Notes under the pieces: model-generated
The model's database searches: none
What the model saw: the letters and a program-made list of their open reading frames with translations, nothing else
What the model was told of the DNA's origin: nothing
Source of the DNA: Hevea brasiliensis
Lineage: Eukaryota > Streptophyta > Magnoliopsida > Malpighiales > Euphorbiaceae
Assembly: GCF_030052815.1 (NCBI RefSeq)
Contig: NC_079496.1
Location: forward strand, 44,107,593 to 44,171,592
DNA: 64,000 nt
Direction: 5' to 3'
Part shown: positions 58,769 through 64,000 of the stretch, one piece after another
Position numbering within the stretch: the first letter of the stretch is position 1
How the letters are laid out: every line of letters starts with the position of its first letter
Program-made: the position numbers and the translations under genes

Positions 58769-60003
58769 AGTACTGCTAAAACAATACCCTATTGGTATGC
58801 CAATCTATCCAATTTGACACACGTGTCTAGACAATACATGGGCACATAAGTACCATTAAATATTAATATGTCTTCTTATTTCACTATTTCATTATAAGTT
58901 CTAATTAAAATTTATAACGTTTTAATTTTGTTCTTAGCGAAAGTATAAATTTCTAAATCACAATTCTGTATAGTTTATACATTCATCACAATTCATACAT
59001 TCCTGACATCATTCATTTTGGATCTCAATTCACAACAATGGTGTTCATGTATCATTTTACCTTCATCATAATTCATATATTTATTCATTATATCCTTACA
59101 TCATTCATTTTGGATCTCAATTCACAACAATGGTGTTCATGTACCATTGTACTCAAAATACTTTTTCTTGTCCTTTCTCATTTATACATTCGAAAATCTA
59201 CTTATGTAATTACAAATTTTATGTTTCAAGTTGAATTACTAATATTTATGAATTCTATTTGTGATGGGCATATAAGCCCTAACTATCTATTAACATCAAT
59301 TAGGTGACTTACTTTTAATGTTTCAAGTAATCCATGAACATTTCATGGATTTCAAATTTATGGCCTTAATTTCCCTCTATCAATTTTGACTAAGTTGCAT
59401 AGTCCCCATTTGTCATACAATTCTAAGCATTTAAGCTTAGAATTGGTTCTAGGTCTGCATATTAATTTGCTAACCATTTTGATTACTATTCACCTTACTA
59501 GTCAACTAAAATGTTGACTTTTTCATACTTAATGGATATGTTAATTCTAATTACACCAAGATCCCATATTTTGAGTTTTATATTTATTAGTATTAATTGT
59601 CAATTGCAATTTAAAGTCCCCTAGATGCATTTATAAATTTTTAGGTTTTGATTACCTAAGTTTGCTGTTCCATTAGGTCATTATACAGTGAGAATTTGGC
59701 CAAATGTTCTTCATCAAAGTTGTTCCTTATTGTGTCTAGTTACATTTCTTTTTTTTGAATCACTCCATTTGGAGTTTTGTCACTCAAGTTATGGCCTAAA
59801 AATCATAACTGGCCGGATTATAATTTTTCTAGAATTTTTGGGCAGAATCAATTCTATAGTTTTTTGTGCACTGATTGCAGGTCAGTTTTTGGACATGTTA
59901 TTGTCAAAATTTGGGTTTGTTTTCTTATGAAAATTGTAGGGCTATGTCTCAGCTTTCTACTGGTAAAAATTCAAGTCAGTTGGACCTTTCTACACTGAGT
60001 TAT

Positions 60004-60034
60004 GACCAAATGAATGAACACTGTTCATTTGGTC
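60004..60034. repeat. Conserved hairpin, right LTR of F
   Basis: GACCAAATGAA and TTCATTTGGTC with a 9-base loop, as at 42639. Confidence 0.7.
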
Positions 60035-61270
60035 ATTTTGCCCAGGTAGAATGTAAGTCACCCGGATTTGGTCAACTTTTAGGGCATCCTAAGTTTGTTT
60101 TCTGGACAGCTTTCCTTCACCAAAGTTGTGCCATTATGTGTCTAATTTCATGTCCAATTGGCCTTGCACCAATTAAACCTATACAACTCAAATTACAGCT
60201 GCCCAAACATGCTGGACTCACATCTAGACCTGTAGTGCACACTAGACAGCATACATAACCTCAATTCCCATGGCACAAATCACTTCATTTCCTAATAAAA
60301 ATTATCCAAATGGTCACTAATTAACCATTACAACTTTAGTTTATGTCCATTTTCATCCACCGCCAAAATTAAATTTCAAAACCCTAACCCTAATTGACCA
60401 AGCCTCCAATTCATGCATCTTACTCCTAATTTGCTATAGTAATTATATAATTTATACTAGGGGCAACTAATATGTCACTTTAAATCAAAGAATTCTCCTA
60501 AACCTAACTCATGTCAAGGCTACCAAAATTTCATGGAACATAATCATGCCTCATTAATTCAATTTTTATCAAATTTTCAACTTAACTTAGCTCAAATTCA
60601 TGTTTAGAAAGATGTAAAAGCAAAGAATATGGCACTAACCTCTTTGAGCAGAATTTTTCCTTAGCTAACTTCAATTTTTTCTTCACTTTTTCCTCTTCAA
60701 ATTGCTTCCTCTAACTTGCCCAAGGTGTAAGATCAATTTTTCATAAAGAGGTTATGAGATTTTGTGGTGTAGTTGAGCGAGAAATGGAGCTTAGGTGATA
60801 CTTTAATGGAGGAAGAGAGAGGGAGGTCTGTTTTAACGGGAAGAAGGTGAAGTTGTTTTACATTTTAACTCATTTTATCCCTTTTTAAATGAATTTAATG
60901 GTTTTGTTAAATGGTGATAGGTGGAGAGTACACTAATGACATCATGTGATGTCATAATTCCAAATTTTATTTCATTTTCTTTTCTTTTCTTTTCTACTCA
61001 TTTTCAATTTAATTTGTAGCAATATTTATTCATATTTTAAGTCATAATAATTATTTACTTAACTGGACAAGTCAGTAAAAAATCATCTCTAAAGACGAAA
61101 TGACCAAAATGCCCTCCGTTTGGCTTATTGTGCCAAAATCGTTTGTACCGATCTAAAAATTTTTCTAAGATTTCTCTTGACATTCTAATGCCATCGAAAC
61201 CTCAATGACTCTTCTTTTGAGTCCCAAAAATTATTTTATGAATTTTTCCCTGGGTTTAGAGCTTCTAGTT

Positions 61271-61330
61271 GCGAAGACCGCAACTTCCCCCTGGGTTACC
61301 CATCACTAGGGCACCGACTCATTTAACTTA
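61271..61330 (-). promoter_or_regulatory. 5S-rRNA-like segment, right LTR of F
   Basis: Minus strand AAGTTAAATGAGTCGGTG, AGTGATGGGTAACCCAGG and GGGAAGTTGCG. About 170 bp from the LTR's 5' end, as in B. Confidence 0.55.
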
Positions 61331-61503
61331 GTTTTATTTTATTTCTAAAATTTTTCCTAAATTTTTCTTATTAATATTTGAGTTATTTATGATTCCTCAC
61401 TCTAGTCTAAATATTTTTCCAAACGTTCTAACTGTCTGAACCGACACCGGTCACCGGAACAGTAGAATGTACTGAATTGCTACGGTGAGGGTGTTACAAA
61501 AAC

Positions 61504-63872
61504 TCATACTTTCCAACTCAAAAAATTATTTATATGGTCTTGGAGAAGTGCTTGGTAACCAAAAAGAGCCAAAAAAGTGAAGATTTGGGAACTTGAGAAT
61601 CTTACTTCAAGAGGTTAGTACCAAATTTCATCTCTCTCTCTCTCTCGATATTCCTTGTTAGGACCATTAATTGAGTGATGAATTGGTGAATTAAAATAAA
61701 AATATGCATGATAGACTCCCTTGAAAATTCTACAGCCATGAACATGCTTGGGTTTGATGACTTTTAATTGAATTAAAATGGTGTAGAGATGGCTTTTGAT
61801 ATGCATAAGTGGATTAGAATCCCAAACTTTATGTGTAGTGGAAGATTGGTGACTTTGTAAATTAGGGTTTGAGGCAAAATTAGGGTTTTCCCAATCTATT
61901 GATGGATTGATGTTCTAATGGTCAATAAGTGACCACTTGATATGGTTTGACCATAAAATGAAATTGATTGTGGTATTGAATTAAGAATTAGAGGTGCTGC
62001 CTTATGTGCTAGAAATTATGGACTTGAGTCCAGTGAGTTTGGGCAGGAATAAGTTGACTTTTGTAGCTTCAATTGGTGTAAGGCTAATTTGAGGTGACAC
62101 TAGGGACACAATGCCACATTTTTCATGAAGAGACCCTGCCCAGAAAACCAACTTAAAGTGACCTAAAATTTGCCTAAAGCCGGGTAACCAAAATCTGGAC
62201 CTGGAAAAATAACCAAATGAACAGTGTTTATTCAAATGGCCATAACATTGTGTACAGAGGTCCAAATGACCTGATTCTTGAACCCATAGAAAGCTTAGAC
62301 ATAGTAGAACAACATTCATGAAGAACAAAAACCCAAATTCTGACCACAACCTATTCAAATTGCTAGCCAAATTTAGCTTACCAAAACTGCTAGAACCAAA
62401 TTTACCCAGAAATTCTAGACAATGACTAATCCGGCCAGTTATAGTAAAAATACCATAACTTAAGCTACAAAACTCCAAATGGAGTGATTCAAAAAGAGAA
62501 ATTCAAGTAGACACATTAAGGAGCAACTTTGATGTAGAAATTTAAGCCAAATTCTCACTGTATAATGGTCCAATGGAACAGTAAACATAAGTGACCAAAC
62601 CTGAAAATTTCAAAATTTCTTGCAATAAGCTTTGAATTACAATTGGCAACCAATGCCAACAAAATTGTGACCCAAAATGTGGTATGACCATGTGTTTAAA
62701 AATGGTATACCTATTAATTATGAAAAATTCAATATTTTTGCATGAATAGTAATGTGAATAGTAATCACCACAACTTCAAATGCAAGGAACCAAATACTTA
62801 ACTTGTCAATCTGCCCTAGTATGCCTAGAATGATTGGTTTCGATAGGTTGGCATGCCAATAGGGTTCCGATATCAGTACTGCCTATGGCTTTATGCCATT
62901 TCGTGATTCATGGCTTTAGTGCCATTTTGTGATATTATGGCCTTTGGAAATTTTGCTATTCTTTGATGTACTTGGCTTTATGCCTGATTGCTATTATGGC
63001 TTGTTAGCCGTTCTGTTGCACACTTGGTAAACACTATGTGATCGGTGGTGTGACGGCTCGAGGTACTTGATATCCAGTGCCAGTTTACCCATTTTTCTAG
63101 TCTAGTCAATTTGTATAGGTTACTTGGGGCAACTAAAATAAGTCTTAAAAATTTACAATTAAATAATGAAGATAAAAATCACTAAATTAAGAATATTATG
63201 AATAATTACTAAAAATTCAGTCTACATGAAATAACAGTATAATTTATTGCATTTATTTATTTAGTTTATTTTTATATTATATTGGCACCACTAAGCATTA
63301 TGCTTAGCGTGTCACTTTTTGCCACTCGTAGGTGCAGGAGATCAGAACAAAGAGCCCTGTAGACCATAGATTGGGAGTTAGAGGTTTTTTATCTGCATTT
63401 GGGTCCCGAGTGTCACCTCCTCATCAGTGCACATTTTGGTAGAGTCCACCAGCTTGTATTTTATTTTTGTTCTTTATACTTAAATTTTAGACTTGTAATG
63501 TCTATTATCAAAATTTGTACACATACATTATTATAAATTAATGAAGTTTGTAATTTCATAAATAAATTATGTATGAATGGAAATGTGATGGAAATTCCAT
63601 ATGGATTCTTGTGAGTGAAATTTATTGATGTTCTGAATTAGAAAATGAGTTTGAGAATATATATAGAAATAATTATTTTACACAGGTGGGGAATTGTTAA
63701 AGTATTAATAAATTAGGAAAAACTCCTTCAGTTTCTTCAAATAATCAATTAAATCTTAATTAACAAAATTTAAATATGATTACTAAGAAATGTAATAAGA
63801 TAAGTTGAGATGCTCTAGCACTGAGTGTGATATGCCTTGCTCGGCTACACTGTAGATAGGTAAGGGGTGTCA
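61504..63872 (+). mobile_element. Element A LTR, right piece
   Basis: This plus-strand LTR end runs to AAGGGGTGTCA and is followed by a PBS. On the reverse strand it is related to F (the words CACTCCATTTGGAGTTTTG and GCTCGGCTACACTG, hairpin and GGCTTTATGCC repeats), so A belongs to the same LTR family in the opposite direction. With 40012-40212 it is the surviving part of the LTR into which B and F inserted. Only chance ORFs are present. Confidence 0.8.
62886..63015. repeat. Degenerate GGCTTTATGCC repeats in LTR A
   Basis: About five irregular units (20-30 bp) with cores TGGCTTTATGCC, TGGCTTTAGTGCC, TTGGCTTTATGCC. They are the reverse complement of the array in F. Confidence 0.65.
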
Positions 63873-64000
63873 AATTTAGTGGTATCAGAGCACGGTTTAA
63901 GCATTTCTGGGTTTAGATAGAATACATACCATGCATTATATTTGTAAGAGTTGAGGTTACACTAATGCAAATATGTTTGTTTTTTATTATTTTGGTTAGG
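63873..64000 (+). mobile_element. Element A start of internal region with PBS
   Basis: TGGTATCAGAGCA at 63880-63892 is the initiator-Met primer site, seven bases after the LTR end. The rest, to the window edge, is a noncoding leader. Confidence 0.85.

Larger units (their letters stand above)
57577..61498 (-). mobile_element. Element F right LTR (its 5' LTR), complete
   Basis: 3922 bp from TGTAAATCTCCTCACCCG to GAGGGTGTTACA, followed by the TSD AAAAC (61499-61503), which matches 40208-40212. It holds the 20-bp repeat (58670-58768), the hairpin (60004-60034) and the 5S-like segment (61271-61330). Long AT-rich stretches contain only chance ORFs. Confidence 0.92.

Noticed and set aside
29035..61330. 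Cassandra elements
   Set aside because: Only a partial 5S-like segment is present, the LTRs are 3.5-4 kb rather than a few hundred bases, and B encodes chromovirus proteins.
62002..62478. 158-codon minus-strand ORF near the right edge
   Set aside because: It overlaps the conserved LTR block of element A; similar ORFs appear in F LTRs at 42444 and 59875 only because that block is shared.
1..64000. Host protein-coding gene, tRNA or rRNA gene
   Set aside because: Every long frame is a retrotransposon domain or sits in an LTR; the tRNA-like matches are primer binding sites and the 5S-like matches are partial.

Overview
The window is plant nuclear DNA, most likely from a eudicot tree or shrub; I cannot name the species from sequence alone. 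I see no host gene. Essentially every base can be assigned to long terminal repeat (LTR) retrotransposons inserted into one another. The evidence is plant-type primer binding sites, plant Ty3/Gypsy polyproteins (Ogre/Tat, Athila and Tekay-like chromovirus) and exact 5-bp target-site duplications (TSDs). I label the elements A to H. A is the outermost: a plus-strand LTR seen in pieces at 40012-40212 and 61504-63872, followed by an initiator-Met primer site at 63880.

Left half (1-40011). Element B is a minus-strand Tekay-like chromovirus inserted in A. Its left LTR is cut by the window edge and split (1-606, 31113-31611). Its decayed gag-pol lies at 31.6-36.4 kb and its complete right LTR at 36490-40011. 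Inside B's left LTR sits solo LTR C (607-31107, TSD GTTCT). Inside C sits solo LTR D (849-29265, TSD CTTAT). Inside D sits element E, a 24.4-kb Ogre/Tat retrotransposon (4629-29025, TSD AACGG). E has 6.1-kb LTRs and reads on the minus strand: leader, ORF1 (DUF7745-like plus coiled coil), gag, protease with G-patch, a 183-nt candidate intron, reverse transcriptase/RNase H, a second RNase H, integrase, and a 3' untranslated region with an 18-copy tandem array. Each E LTR also carries a plus-strand two-exon gene, antisense to gag-pol, with its own TATA box.

Right half (40213-61498). Element F is a minus-strand element whose inside has shrunk to about 210 bp between two 3.9-kb LTRs (TSD AAAAC). 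Its left LTR is split by element G, an Athila-type element on the plus strand (42999-56212). G's integrase gene is in turn interrupted by solo LTR H (49260-52755, TSD GATTT), a relative of B's LTR.

The coding regions are decayed, with frameshifts, stops and some lost catalytic residues, so none looks able to move by itself. The points that look least ordinary are the antisense spliced gene with its own promoter in the Ogre LTRs, a 5S-rRNA-like internal-promoter segment in the LTRs of B, D, F and H, a conserved hairpin shared by several LTR families, and the depth of nesting (A>B>C>D>E and A>F>G>H).
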